Below are positions 34,002 through 42,800 of a stretch of DNA of 64,000 nt, one piece after another. Source of the DNA: Chitinophagaceae bacterium. GTDB taxonomy: Bacteria > Bacteroidota > Bacteroidia > Chitinophagales > Chitinophagaceae. Both the position numbers and the translations under genes were made by a program. Every line of letters begins with the position of its first letter. Position 1 is the first letter of the stretch. Under the pieces are notes generated by a model. That model worked only from the letters and a program-made list of their open reading frames with translations, did not search any database and was not told the origin of the DNA. The stretch covers positions 310,001-374,000 of the forward strand of contig JADJVB010000012.1 in assembly GCA_016710745.1 (NCBI GenBank), read 5' to 3'.

Positions 34002-34859
34002 TTAACCCAAATAAGCTTTTAAAGCTCCGCTGTAACGGGCTTTCTGTAAGCGTTTGATGGCTCTTTCCTTGATCTGTCGGATACGCTCCTTGGTTAAATC
34101 GTATTTTTGGCCAATTTGCTCGATTGTAACGCCATTTTCTCCATCCAGTCCGAAATAAGCATTTACGATCTCTGCTTCGCGTGGACTCAAAGATTTCAAA
34201 ACCCTGCGAATCTCATTTTTCAATGAATCGTGCATCACATCTTCATCGGTTTCATCACCCCCTTTCAGCAAATCGCCCATGGCCACATCTTCGGCCTCAT
34301 GCACGGGTGCATCCAGGGAAGTATGACGGGTATTACTTTGGAAGATATTGTTGATCTCCGTTTCACTCATTTCCAGTAATTCGGCTAATTCTTCAGTTGA
34401 TGGCTCACGCTCATGTTCCTGTTCAAAAGCCATGTAGGCCTTGTTAGCCTTGTTGTAGGTGCCAATTTTGTTTTGAGGCAGGCGGACTAATCTGCCCTGC
34501 TCTGCCAACGCTTGTAGTATTGATTGGCGAATCCACCACACAGCGTATGAAATAAATTTGAAACCCTTGGTTTCATCGAAGCGTTGCGCCGCTTTAATTA
34601 AGCCGAGGTTACCCTCGTTGATCAAATCACTAAGCGAAAGGCCCTGGTGCTGGTACTGCTTAGCCACAGATACCACAAAACGAAGGTTGGCCTGCACCAA
34701 TTTGTCCAATGCACGCTGATCTCCCATTTTGATCTTTTGGGCCAAAATGGTTTCCTCTTCAGGAGTAATCATCGAAATCTTGGAAATTTCCTGCAAATAC
34801 TTCTCAACCGCCTGTGAATCACGGTTGGTAATCTGCGTTGCGATCTTTAGTTGCCTCAT
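34002..34859 (-). CDS. rpoD: Primary RNA polymerase sigma factor (sigma-70/SigA type)
   Basis: A 285-residue housekeeping sigma factor. Region 1.2 is AVEKYLQEISKISMITPEEE. Region 2 is ANLRFVVSVAKQYQHQGLSL followed by DLINEGNLGLIKAAQRFD and KFISYAVWWIRQSI. Region 3 starts about EQGRLVRLPQNKIG. Region 4 is TIEQIGQKYDLTKERIRQIK, the -35-reading helix-turn-helix. Bacteroidota primary sigma factors are short, without the large region 1.1 of Escherichia coli, and this length fits. They recognise TTG / TAnnTTTG promoters, which matches boxes seen in front of several genes here. An intrinsic terminator follows the gene. Confidence 0.96.
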   Translation of the reverse strand: MRQLKIATQITNRDSQAVEKYLQEISKISMITPEEETILAQKIKMGDQRALDKLVQANLRFVVSVAKQYQHQGLSLSDLINEGNLGLIKAAQRFDETKGFKFISYAVWWIRQSILQALAEQGRLVRLPQNKIGTYNKANKAYMAFEQEHEREPSTEELAELLEMSETEINNIFQSNTRHTSLDAPVHEAEDVAMGDLLKGGDETDEDVMHDSLKNEIRRVLKSLSPREAEIVNAYFGLDGENGVTIEQIGQKYDLTKERIRQIKERAIKRLQKARYSGALKAYLG

Positions 34860-34964
34860 TGAATTGTATTATTTACTAAAATAGAACACTGAATAGACAT
34901 TATTTGTTGCGAAAAGGTTGCAAAAGAGTGGTTAATGCGCTTGTTTTCTCCTCAAAAATGTGTG

Positions 34965-34972
34965 CAAAGTTA
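34965..34972 (-). promoter_or_regulatory. TAnnTTTG -7 promoter element of rpoD
   Basis: The minus strand reads TAACTTTG here, about 105 bases before the rpoD start, implying a leader of about 100 bases. No clear TTG was found at -33. Confidence 0.45.
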
Positions 34973-35040
34973 CTAAATAATAGCCGTATTTCATAATGTA
35001 AGTGAATAAATGGGATGAAAGGTGGATAAATGATCATACG

Positions 35041-35110
35041 GGGTGATGGATGCTGGATATTGGATGTTTGATGCTGGATACTGGATACTTGATACTTGAT
35101 CAAGCATCCA
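35041..35110. repeat. GGATACT-type intergenic repeat, copy 2
   Basis: Head-to-tail units TGATGCT, GGATACT, GGATACT, TGATACT with GGATATT and GGATGTT variants lie between divergent rpoD and the threonine aldolase gene. They end in TTGATCAAG, which is self-complementary. The aldolase open frame runs upstream through the repeat, but those codons are not part of the protein. Confidence 0.75.
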
Positions 35111-35148
35111 ACCGCCGGAATCTGCTGCCTACACGCTATATTTGCCTG

Positions 35149-36165
35149 ATGATTACAGACCTCCGCTCTGATACCTTTACCAAACCCTCGCCGGCCATGC
35201 TGGAAGCCATGTTTAACGCGCCGGTGGGCGATGATGTTTTTGGTGAGGATCCCTCAATTAACAAACTGGAAGCTATGTCGGCCGACATGTTTGGTATGCA
35301 GGCTGCCTTGTTTTGTCCAAGCGGCACTATGACCAATCAAATTGCCATAAAATGCCATACCCAACCGGGAGATGAAGTGATCTGCGACAAGCTAAGCCAT
35401 GTGTACATTTATGAAGGTGGAGGTATTGCCTTTAACAGCGGTTGCCAGGTAAAAGCTTTGGACGGAGACCGTGGACGAATTGATGCCCTTCAGGTTGCTG
35501 AAGCCATTAATCCCGATGATGTGCATAAGGCCAGAACCAGGCTGGTAAGCCTCGAAAATACGGCTAATCGCGGAGGTGGTAGTTGTTACGAATTCAATGA
35601 TATTCAAGAAATTAGGCAGGTCTGTTTAGATAATAAATTAAAATTTCATTTAGATGGTGCCCGGCTTTGGAATGCGCTGGTTGCTAAAAATGAAACCCCA
35701 AAACAATACGGCAATATCTTCGACAGTATTTCCATTTGCCTGAGCAAAGGCATGGGTACTCCGGTCGGCAGTTTGTTGTTGGGAAATTCGGATTTCATAA
35801 AGCAGGCAAGGCGGATTCGAAAGGTTTTTGGTGGCGGAATGCGGCAGGCTGGTTATTTGGCAGCGGCTGGTATTTATGCATTGGAAAATAATATAGAAAG
35901 GCTGGCTGAAGATCATCACCACGCAAAACTGATAGCCGACGCCCTTGGAAAAAAAGATTTTATCGGTAAAATAATGCCGGTGGAAACGAATATTGTCATT
36001 TTTGAGGTAAAAGGTTCATATACAGCCAAGTCCTTTTGCGCTAAACTGGAAGGTTTCGACATATTGTGTCTTTCAATTTCGGCCAGCCGGGTTCGGATGG
36101 TTACGCACCTGGATTTTACTAAAGAAATGCTAAATAACCTGATTTCGGTATTAGAGGCACTATAA
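35149..36165 (+). CDS. ltaE: Low-specificity L-threonine aldolase (PLP enzyme)
   Basis: A 338-residue PLP-dependent enzyme that splits L-threonine or allo-threonine to glycine and acetaldehyde. The reading frame is open from 35050, but the first 33 codons translate the intergenic repeat. ATG 35149 starts MITDLRSDTFTKPSPAMLEA, the family N-terminus. The PLP lysine is in LSKGMGTPVGS (Lys200). Other family motifs are GDDVFGEDPS and HLDGARLWNA, with Asp and Arg binding the cofactor. Substrate preference between L- and L-allo-threonine cannot be read from the sequence. Confidence 0.9.
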   Translation: MITDLRSDTFTKPSPAMLEAMFNAPVGDDVFGEDPSINKLEAMSADMFGMQAALFCPSGTMTNQIAIKCHTQPGDEVICDKLSHVYIYEGGGIAFNSGCQVKALDGDRGRIDALQVAEAINPDDVHKARTRLVSLENTANRGGGSCYEFNDIQEIRQVCLDNKLKFHLDGARLWNALVAKNETPKQYGNIFDSISICLSKGMGTPVGSLLLGNSDFIKQARRIRKVFGGGMRQAGYLAAAGIYALENNIERLAEDHHHAKLIADALGKKDFIGKIMPVETNIVIFEVKGSYTAKSFCAKLEGFDILCLSISASRVRMVTHLDFTKEMLNNLISVLEAL

Positions 36166-36217
36166 TTGCCGTCGCTTCGAATCGAGTCAGCTATACCTAA
36201 CCAAACATTAAACGATT

Positions 36218-37111
36218 ATGAAACTACAAACCATGTTTGCCGTGGCTTTGGCCATTTTTTTATTTAGTTCCTGCCAAAAAGAAGTGAGTAATGATACCGG
36301 TCCCGGTGGTGGAACAGGAACCGCCAAAGTAAACTTCATATTTAAATTCGATTCAACACAGGCCAGGTTAAATGCCATCGGGCAGCCTGCTCCCATGCCG
36401 GCCGGAAATGCCGGGCAGTCGCCCCGTTTTAACAGCATGAGTGCACATTATGTTGAATTGGCGCCAAACGCTTTTACCGCGTTGGGCGCTGGCGCAATTC
36501 TATACAAGGCGCCTGAGGTAACAACAGGTGGCAGCAAAGCAATTGATTTCAGCAATTCGAAATTTGCGGGCAATAACCAGGTTTTTTTGAGTGTTCCGGT
36601 AAACAGTTTCGCTGCCGGTACCTACACCTGGCTAAGGGTTTCACTGGCTTATCAGAATTATAATATTTATATGAATGCCCTGGGCCAAACCATTGATGCA
36701 ACACTGGCTTCCTTTATCGGCTATAATACCTACCTGGGTAATTTTAAAGTAAAAGATTCAACCGTGGTTGTAAATGGCAATAAACTGCAGGGTTATTGGG
36801 GATTGGAAGGAAAATTTTCGGGTGTTGGTTTTTTAACTACCGGCCAGGCTCCTCCCGGAGCCACAACAGTGCCTAATCCTATATTCGCAACGTCTCCTGT
36901 TCCACAAGGCTCCTGTGTGGTAACGGCCGAGTTTACCACGCCGCTAGTGGTAACCGGGAGTGAGACGGCAGATATTAATATTGTGGTTTCCCTATCAACC
37001 AATAAGAGTTTCGAATGGATTGATGTTGACAATAACGGAACCTATGATCCAAATAACGGTGACCAGGTTATTGATATGGGTATCAGGGGGATGATTCCGA
37101 CAAAACAATAA
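36218..37111 (+). CDS. Lipoprotein of unknown function
   Basis: A 297-residue lipoprotein (Cys19 in LFSSCQKE). A Gly/Thr linker (about 28-35) is followed by a beta-rich body, with VNFIFKFDSTQARL, GTYTWLRVSLAYQNYNIYMN and VTAEFTTPLVVTG. Near the end, WIDVDNNGTYDPNNGDQV resembles a calcium-binding DxDxNG loop. No catalytic motif or known family was recognised. It stands between the threonine aldolase and carbonic anhydrase genes, all on the plus strand, with no functional link evident. Confidence 0.65.
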   Translation: MKLQTMFAVALAIFLFSSCQKEVSNDTGPGGGTGTAKVNFIFKFDSTQARLNAIGQPAPMPAGNAGQSPRFNSMSAHYVELAPNAFTALGAGAILYKAPEVTTGGSKAIDFSNSKFAGNNQVFLSVPVNSFAAGTYTWLRVSLAYQNYNIYMNALGQTIDATLASFIGYNTYLGNFKVKDSTVVVNGNKLQGYWGLEGKFSGVGFLTTGQAPPGATTVPNPIFATSPVPQGSCVVTAEFTTPLVVTGSETADINIVVSLSTNKSFEWIDVDNNGTYDPNNGDQVIDMGIRGMIPTKQ

Positions 37112-37205
37112 TCGCTGACAAAAAATATCGGGCAAACTTTCTGGCAAGTGTCAGAACGTTTTGTTTTACATGATATATCTTCGCAGCAACATCAATTAAA
37201 AGCAT

Positions 37206-37841
37206 ATGCATCCTTACGAATTATTATTACAGGACAACAAGATCTGGGCGGCCAAGATGGTAGCGAAAGATCCTGATTTTTTTAATAATCTTTCAAAACT
37301 ACAAAGCCCCGAGTTTTTATGGATCGGGTGCAGCGACAGCAGGGTTCCGGCCAATGAAATCACCAACACCAAGCCAGGCGAAATTTTTGTGCATCGTAAT
37401 GTGGCAAACCTGGTTATTAATACTGATGTTAATCTGCTGAGTGTGTTGGATTTTGCTGTCAATCACCTCAGCGTAAAACACGTGATCGTTTGTGGTCATT
37501 ATGGGTGTGGCGGTATAAAAGCTTCTTTATCAAAGGTTGATTACAAGCCGGTGTTAAATATGTGGTTGCGCAATATCAAAGACGTACATCGTATTCATCG
37601 CGAGGAACTTGAAAAAATTGAAGATGAAGATCAAAAATGTGACAGGTTGGTTGAGTTAAATGTTCAGGAACAAATATTTAACCTGGCTAAAACCTCTGTT
37701 ATTCAACGTGCCTGGAAAAAAGATAAAAGACCCGATCTGCACGGTTGGGTATATGGACTAAATGATGGGTTAATTAAATCGGTTTTCGAAATGAAAGCAG
37801 GAACGCATATTGATCCGCTTTACGAGTTTGAAGGGTTATAA
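37206..37841 (+). CDS. can: Beta-class carbonic anhydrase
   Basis: A 211-residue zinc enzyme that interconverts CO2 and bicarbonate. The zinc and catalytic residues are all visible: Cys42 and Asp44-Arg46 in GCSDSRVPA, then His98 and Cys101 in CGHYGCGG. The length is typical of cytoplasmic clade enzymes. It is convergent with a SulP-family anion transporter gene whose stop is 54 bases away. SulP transporters of this type are often next to carbonic anhydrase genes, and a joint role in bicarbonate supply is plausible though the genes are not co-transcribed. Confidence 0.95.
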   Translation: MHPYELLLQDNKIWAAKMVAKDPDFFNNLSKLQSPEFLWIGCSDSRVPANEITNTKPGEIFVHRNVANLVINTDVNLLSVLDFAVNHLSVKHVIVCGHYGCGGIKASLSKVDYKPVLNMWLRNIKDVHRIHREELEKIEDEDQKCDRLVELNVQEQIFNLAKTSVIQRAWKKDKRPDLHGWVYGLNDGLIKSVFEMKAGTHIDPLYEFEGL

Positions 37842-37856
37842 TTTATTTGGTATTTT

Positions 37857-37891
37857 AAAAGAAAGCAAGCCGCTTTATTCGGCTTGCTTTC
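37857..37891 (-). terminator. Intrinsic terminator between can and the SulP gene
   Basis: An 11-base perfect stem, GAAAGCAAGCC (37861-37871) with GGCTTGCTTTC (37881-37891). On the minus strand it is followed by TTTTAAAA, so it best ends the SulP transcript, whose stop is 5 bases away; it may also stop the carbonic anhydrase transcript. Confidence 0.8.
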
Positions 37892-37895
37892 CCAT

Positions 37896-39538
37896 TTATG
37901 GCTTACAGTTCTCTTTAAGCCACTCCACACATTCTCTGAATGCAACAAAAGAATTTTCTTTCGGTATCAGTCCCGGTATAATATTGATACGCTCCATCAT
38001 GAGTCTGGGTTGATCTTGCAATCCGGTCAATAAAACTTCAATTCCTCTTTGCTCCAGAGTCAAAATAGCATCTTCGAGCGCATACAATCCGGTTTGATCG
38101 ATAAACGGAACTTTTTTCATCCTGATGATAACGAATTTGACGTCTTTTAATGTTGACACCCGTTCAGTGAAACCCGAAGCGAAGCCAAAAAACAGGGGAC
38201 CGTCGAGGTGTTTCACCAACACATTTTTCAGCATATCGGGGGGTATTTCCTCGTCTTCCCAGCCCTGCTCCAGTTGAATATCGCCGATTTCGGTGATCCG
38301 GGTTTTTCCTCGGTGATATCGCTCATCTTTTTCATAAAGAGGAATGCCGCCATCACCATTCCAATGGCAACGGCTACCAGCAGATCGAGGAAAACTGTAA
38401 TAAATAACACGATGATCATGATCGCAGCATCGGCTCTGGGAACTTTTTTGATATGTTTAAATCCTTTGTAGTCGAGAATTCCAATACCTACCGTGATCAG
38501 GATACCAGCCAATACCGACTTTGGAATCAAGGCTGCATATTTACCTGCACCCAGTAAAACAATGATCAACACCACGGCATGTATAACCCCCGAAATTCTG
38601 TTTCTGCCACCTGAGCGGATATTTACCAGCGTGCGCATCGTTGCTCCTGCACCTGGCAAACCACCAAATAAACCGCCTATAGTATTGCCAATACCTTGTC
38701 CGATCAGTTCTTTGTTGCTGTCGTGTTTTGTTTTGGTAACATTGTCGGCAACCACGGATGTAAGCAACGAGTCGATTGCTCCCAAAGCCGCCAGGGTAAA
38801 ACCCGCTTCCAGGATCATCGTATAGAATTTCGAATCTATTGTCAATAGCCCGGCAATTTGCAGAGGAGGAATTCCCGTTGGTATATCGCCAATAACCGGC
38901 ACAGGATGCTGTAGTATTACCGATAACCCGGTTACAGCCAGCAAAGCCACTAAAGTACCAGGTACCGCTTTGGTAATTTTTGGAAACAGGTAAATGACAA
39001 AAATGGTTATACCCGCATACATAACCGCATATGGATCTATGTTGCTAAAAGCGGGTACTATTTCTTTCACAACATCAATAGTAGTCTTTGGTGAAACCTG
39101 ACCTATCGCCGGGAATAATTGCAGCAGAATGATAATAACGCCGATACCACTCATAAAACCCGAAATAACCGGGTATGGTATGAATTTGATCAAAGAACCT
39201 ATTTTAAAAATTCCCAACAGAATCTGAATGATGCCCGCCAGAACAAAACTGGCTACAATGGCTCCCATGACCGATACAACATCGCCACCCGGTGATTGAC
39301 TAATAAAAATGGCAATGGTGGCGGCGGAAACAACGGTCATTGGACCTGTTGGACCACTTATTTGTGAGGGGGTACCGCCTAAAACTGCCGCAAAAAAACC
39401 TAAAAAGATGGCGCCATATAAACCTGCAGCAGCGCCAAGCCCCGATTGAACGCCAAATGCCAAAGCCAATGGCAACGCTACGATTCCGGCAGTTAAGCCT
39501 CCAAAAAAATCACCTTTGGTGAATGCAAATAACTTCAT
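37896..39538 (-). pseudogene. SulP-family anion (bicarbonate/sulfate) transporter with STAS domain, frameshifted
   Basis: Two reading frames, 38228-39538 (membrane part, 436 residues) and 37896-38234 (STAS part), are one gene broken by a missing base. The membrane part starts MKLFAFTKGDFFGGLTAGIV and has SulP helices with FGVQSGLGAAAGLYGA and GGLFGGLPGAGATMRT. It derails after SDITEEK. Adding one base to the T5 run at 38303-38307 (A5 in the coding strand) gives EEKTRITEIGDIQLEQGWED and joins MLKNVLVKHLDGPLFFGFAS of the STAS domain. The total is then 547 residues, the normal SulP length. STAS keeps IDQTGLYALEDA. A carbonic anhydrase gene lies next door, which suggests bicarbonate rather than sulfate as substrate. 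The break may be an assembly error. Confidence 0.88.
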
Positions 39539-39914
39539 ATCCGTAAATTTAAAAGAATTAAAAATGGGCAGCCCTTGTGGCTAAATACATGATCCTCCTG
39601 TTTAACTACCCGGGAGTTATATAGGGTTCACTATAAAAACCCAGTGGATAATTTCGGATGCATTTGGTTTCAAAAAATCCTACAATACCAACTGTTCCCG
39701 TCTTTGTTATTTTCCTCTCCAGACTGACTATCATTGCGGCTTTGATTTGCCTTTCACAGGCAAATTCTTTGTGAATACCAAATTTCGATAGTATTAGCTG
39801 CTAAGATAGCGATTTGGTTCAATTTTAATATAGCATGGTTATTCCGGCTGAAAATTACAGGCTGCTTATGAAACACAAACTTTAACTTCGTAAGCAACTT
39901 TAATTAATATAACT
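39539..39914. other. Intergenic region between the SulP and pgi genes
   Basis: 376 bases between divergent genes with no credible ORF. A perfect 7-base inverted repeat, ATTTGCC (39745-39751) with GGCAAAT (39759-39765), could form a hairpin. The 100 bases before SulP contain GGGAG/CTCCC-type short complementarity that might be a structured leader, but no known riboswitch was recognised. Confidence 0.4.
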
Positions 39915-41507
39915 ATGTTTCCCAAAATTGATCCTACCACTACCCCATCCTGGCAGGCATTATTGCAGCATAAGCAATTGTTCGAAGACGTGCAGATGAA
40001 AGACCTTTTTTATAACGATCCCGAACGGTTCACCCGTTTTTCGGTACAATTGGGCGATCTGTTGTTTGACTACTCTAAAAATATCATTACCGAAAATACC
40101 CTGGATATTTTGCTGGAGCTGGCTACTGATTGTAAATTAAAAGAAGCGATTGAAGCCATGTTCACCGGCGAGAAAATAAATGAAACTGAAAATCGGGCCG
40201 TGCTGCACACGGCCTTGAGAAATTTTTCGGGTGAGCCTGTTTTAACAGATGATGTTGATATTATGCCTGGCATTAAAAAAGTGCAGGAGCAAATGAAAAG
40301 CTTTTGTGACGACCTGCACGGGGGTATCTGGACGGGTTATTCCGGGAAGAAAATAAAATACATCGTCAATATCGGGATCGGTGGCAGCGACCTTGGCCCT
40401 GTAATGGTTACCGAAGCGCTGAAGCCGTATTGGGTGGCCGGTATCGAAACTCATTTTGTAAGCAATGTTGATGGAACCCATATCACCGAAACGCTTAAGA
40501 AAATTAACGCAGAAGAAACCCTGTTTTTAATAGCCAGTAAAACCTTTACCACGCAGGAAACCATGACCAATGCCTTTACTGCAAGGGATTGGTTTTTACA
40601 GCAGGCTGGGGATGAAAATCATATTGCCAAGCATTTTGTTGCGCTCAGCACTAACGACAAAGCTGTGATTAATTTCGGTATCGATGCAAAAAATATGTTT
40701 GTATTTTGGGATTGGGTTGGTGGCCGTTACAGTTTGTGGAGCGCCATCGGTTTATCGATTGCGCTTACTATCGGTTACGATAATTTTCAGCAGCTTTTAC
40801 AGGGCGCTTATGCAGCAGATATTCATTTCAGAGAAACTGATTTTAGGCAAAATATACCGGTTTTAATGGCCCTGATCGGTATCTGGTATGGTAATTTTTT
40901 TGGCAGCAGAACGGAAGCCATTTTGCCTTATGATCAATACCTGCACCGGTTTGCCGCTTATTTTCAGCAGGGAAATATGGAGAGCAATGGCAAATATGTT
41001 GATCGAAACGGCGAACCGGTGCAGTATGCAACCGGACCGGTTATCTGGGGCGAACCGGGTACCAATGGCCAGCATGCTTTTTACCAGCTGATTCACCAGG
41101 GAACCCAAATGATACCCTGCGATTTTATTGCCCCGGCGATCAGCCACAACCCGGTGGGTGATCATCATCAAAAATTGCTGAGTAATTTCTTTGCACAAAC
41201 AGAGGCATTGATGAATGGTGCCGATCATGATAATCCGTACCGGGTCTTTACGGGCAACAGGCCAACCAATTCAATATTGATAAAAAAGATCACTCCCCAT
41301 ACGCTGGGTGAATTGATCGCTTTGTATGAACACAAGATATTTGTGCAGGGTGTAATCTGGAATATTTACAGTTTTGATCAATGGGGCGTGGAATTGGGAA
41401 AGGTTTTAGCAGGTAAGATTTTACCTGAATTGGAAAATGATGAAATTTGTGAGATGCACGATAGTTCGACCAATGCGTTGATTAATGCATATAAAAAAAT
41501 GAGGTAA
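39915..41507 (+). CDS. pgi: Glucose-6-phosphate isomerase
   Basis: A 530-residue glycolytic enzyme interconverting glucose-6-phosphate and fructose-6-phosphate in the cytoplasm. Signatures are GIGGSDLGPVMVTEAL, SKTFTTQET and a second family signature in WDWVGGRYSLWSAIGLSIAL. The catalytic Glu region is NGQHAFYQLIHQGT, and the C-terminal region is FDQWGVELGKVLAGKI. The length is normal for the long bacterial form. It is not in the PUL, but glucose-1-phosphate made by the phosphorylase would enter glycolysis through this step after phosphoglucomutase. Confidence 0.97.
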   Translation: MFPKIDPTTTPSWQALLQHKQLFEDVQMKDLFYNDPERFTRFSVQLGDLLFDYSKNIITENTLDILLELATDCKLKEAIEAMFTGEKINETENRAVLHTALRNFSGEPVLTDDVDIMPGIKKVQEQMKSFCDDLHGGIWTGYSGKKIKYIVNIGIGGSDLGPVMVTEALKPYWVAGIETHFVSNVDGTHITETLKKINAEETLFLIASKTFTTQETMTNAFTARDWFLQQAGDENHIAKHFVALSTNDKAVINFGIDAKNMFVFWDWVGGRYSLWSAIGLSIALTIGYDNFQQLLQGAYAADIHFRETDFRQNIPVLMALIGIWYGNFFGSRTEAILPYDQYLHRFAAYFQQGNMESNGKYVDRNGEPVQYATGPVIWGEPGTNGQHAFYQLIHQGTQMIPCDFIAPAISHNPVGDHHQKLLSNFFAQTEALMNGADHDNPYRVFTGNRPTNSILIKKITPHTLGELIALYEHKIFVQGVIWNIYSFDQWGVELGKVLAGKILPELENDEICEMHDSSTNALINAYKKMR

Positions 41508-41527
41508 TCCCGCCTGTCTATTTTTGA

Positions 41528-42025
41528 TCAATACCTGGGCAACAGGTTAAGCCGGCTTTCGTTTGAGATTTTAAAAGTGCAGGTAGTCCCGTCTTCATTT
41601 TTAATGTTAATGGAAATATCCTTACAATCAAGTTCAGGCATGTCTTTGCCATCAACAGTATACAGATCGAGTTTCCAGAGACTATTACATTTCTTCGCCT
41701 GCACATTAAAATCGGGGTTATTGGCAAAATTACTTCCCAAAACAGCCTTGTTTCCTTCAACCGCGGTCAGGGTTACTGATAAAACTGTCGTATTGTACAG
41801 TACCGTTACTATTTCTGGCTTTTTCCTGCTTGTTAATTCAATATAAATAAACCGGTCAATGGTCATCTTTGGCGGTACCGGGTACCCGTTGTCGTCTACC
41901 ATTTGCATGCCTGGTGCCGAACTGGTGTAATAAGCCGACGCCTTTTTTATTTTACAGTTTGTTTGTCCAAAAATCGGTACAATAAAGGCTAACAATACTA
42001 TGGCTAAACTTATTTTCTTCATCAT
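41528..42025 (-). CDS. Exported protein of unknown function
   Basis: A 165-residue protein with a signal peptide (MMKKISLAIVLLAFIVPIFGQ). The mature part is beta-rich: KMTIDRFIYIELTSRKKPEI, TTVLSVTLTAVEGNKAVLGS, and a C-terminal TCTFKISNESRLNLLPRY. One Cys pair (CNSL, LDCKD) could form a disulfide. No family was recognised. It is convergent with pgi (20 bases between stops) and lies downstream of a terminator that ends the DUF3276 gene. Confidence 0.6.
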   Translation of the reverse strand: MMKKISLAIVLLAFIVPIFGQTNCKIKKASAYYTSSAPGMQMVDDNGYPVPPKMTIDRFIYIELTSRKKPEIVTVLYNTTVLSVTLTAVEGNKAVLGSNFANNPDFNVQAKKCNSLWKLDLYTVDGKDMPELDCKDISINIKNEDGTTCTFKISNESRLNLLPRY

Positions 42026-42076
42026 ATTTTCTTCAATTTACCTCTTTTATTAAAATAAGCAGTGCGTTTTAATATT

Positions 42077-42105
42077 AAAAGTCCTCCCCATTTCGGGAGG
42101 ACTTT
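42077..42105 (-). terminator. Intrinsic terminator of the DUF3276 gene
   Basis: GTCCTCCC (42081-42088) and GGGAGGAC (42095-42102) form a perfect 8-base stem with a 6-base loop. On the minus strand T4 follows. It lies about 45 bases after the stop of the minus-strand DUF3276 gene. Confidence 0.85.
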
Positions 42106-42147
42106 CTGCAATTAGTTTTGGTGTTTATGTTTGGTTAACTCCCTGGG

Positions 42148-42657
42148 CTACCATTTTTCGGCTACCTCGCTGCTTCCGTTATCTACGGGGCCATTATCTT
42201 CCTCATCCGGTGTTTCGGCAGCAGGCATTTCTGTAACCGGAGTTTCCGGTATTTCAGGAATAGTTTCGGTAAGATCGGATACTACGGTTTCCATGCTGGC
42301 AGGCTCCGATACCACGGAACTGTTATCAGTTGATTGCTGACTCTGTCCCTCCTCTCCTTCATATGGCGTATCATGGTTAAACGCGTCAAAATCAAAATCA
42401 GGCATCAATTCGGTTTTAACATAATCGATCGCCTCACCCAGGCCTTTAATAAACTTATTGAAATCCTCTTTATACAGAAAAATTTTATGCCTGTCGTAGC
42501 CGTCAGAATCAAAACGTTTCCGGCTTTCGGTAATGGTTAAATAGAAATCATTACCGCGGGTTTCTCTTACATCAAAAAAGTAAGTTCTGCGTTTTCCGGC
42601 TCTGATGCGTTGACTATAAACGCTTTCCATTTTCTTTTCGTTGTTATCGTACGCCAC
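42148..42657 (-). CDS. PUR-alpha-like DUF3276 nucleic-acid-binding protein
   Basis: A 169-residue protein. The first ~85 residues match the DUF3276/PUR-alpha-like family: ESVYSQRIRAGKRRTYFFDV, NDFYLTITESRKRF and HKIFLYKEDFNKFIKGLGEA. Such proteins bind single-stranded DNA or RNA (the Borrelia homologue is a known example). The C-terminal half, from about residue 100, is acidic and low in complexity (EGEEGQSQQS, TETIPEIPETPVTEMPAAE) and probably disordered. The gene is monocistronic, with its own TTG/TAnnTTTG promoter and its own terminator. The regulatory target is unknown. Confidence 0.88.
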   Translation of the reverse strand: MAYDNNEKKMESVYSQRIRAGKRRTYFFDVRETRGNDFYLTITESRKRFDSDGYDRHKIFLYKEDFNKFIKGLGEAIDYVKTELMPDFDFDAFNHDTPYEGEEGQSQQSTDNSSVVSEPASMETVVSDLTETIPEIPETPVTEMPAAETPDEEDNGPVDNGSSEVAEKW

Positions 42658-42704
42658 TGTTTTTCGTTTTTTATAAATTAACTAATACTCCATTGGAGGA
42701 GAAG

Positions 42705-42733
42705 CAAAGATAAAATTGTTTTCCATTCTACAA
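42705..42733 (-). promoter_or_regulatory. Bacteroidota-type promoter of the DUF3276 gene
   Basis: On the minus strand a TTG (complement of 42731-42733) is followed after 18 bases by TATCTTTG (complement of 42705-42712), matching the -33 TTG / -7 TAnnTTTG consensus with usual spacing. It is about 50 bases upstream of the start codon. Confidence 0.65.
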
Positions 42734-42800
42734 AATATATGACTGATTATTTGCTTTTTATCTAATCCTGAGGCATCTGTTGGCTACCTGTATACTTATT

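Noticed and set aside
37896..38234. Stand-alone STAS-domain protein (anti-sigma antagonist)
   Set aside because: It is in the reading frame that completes the SulP transporter once one base is restored, and the joined protein has the normal SulP length.
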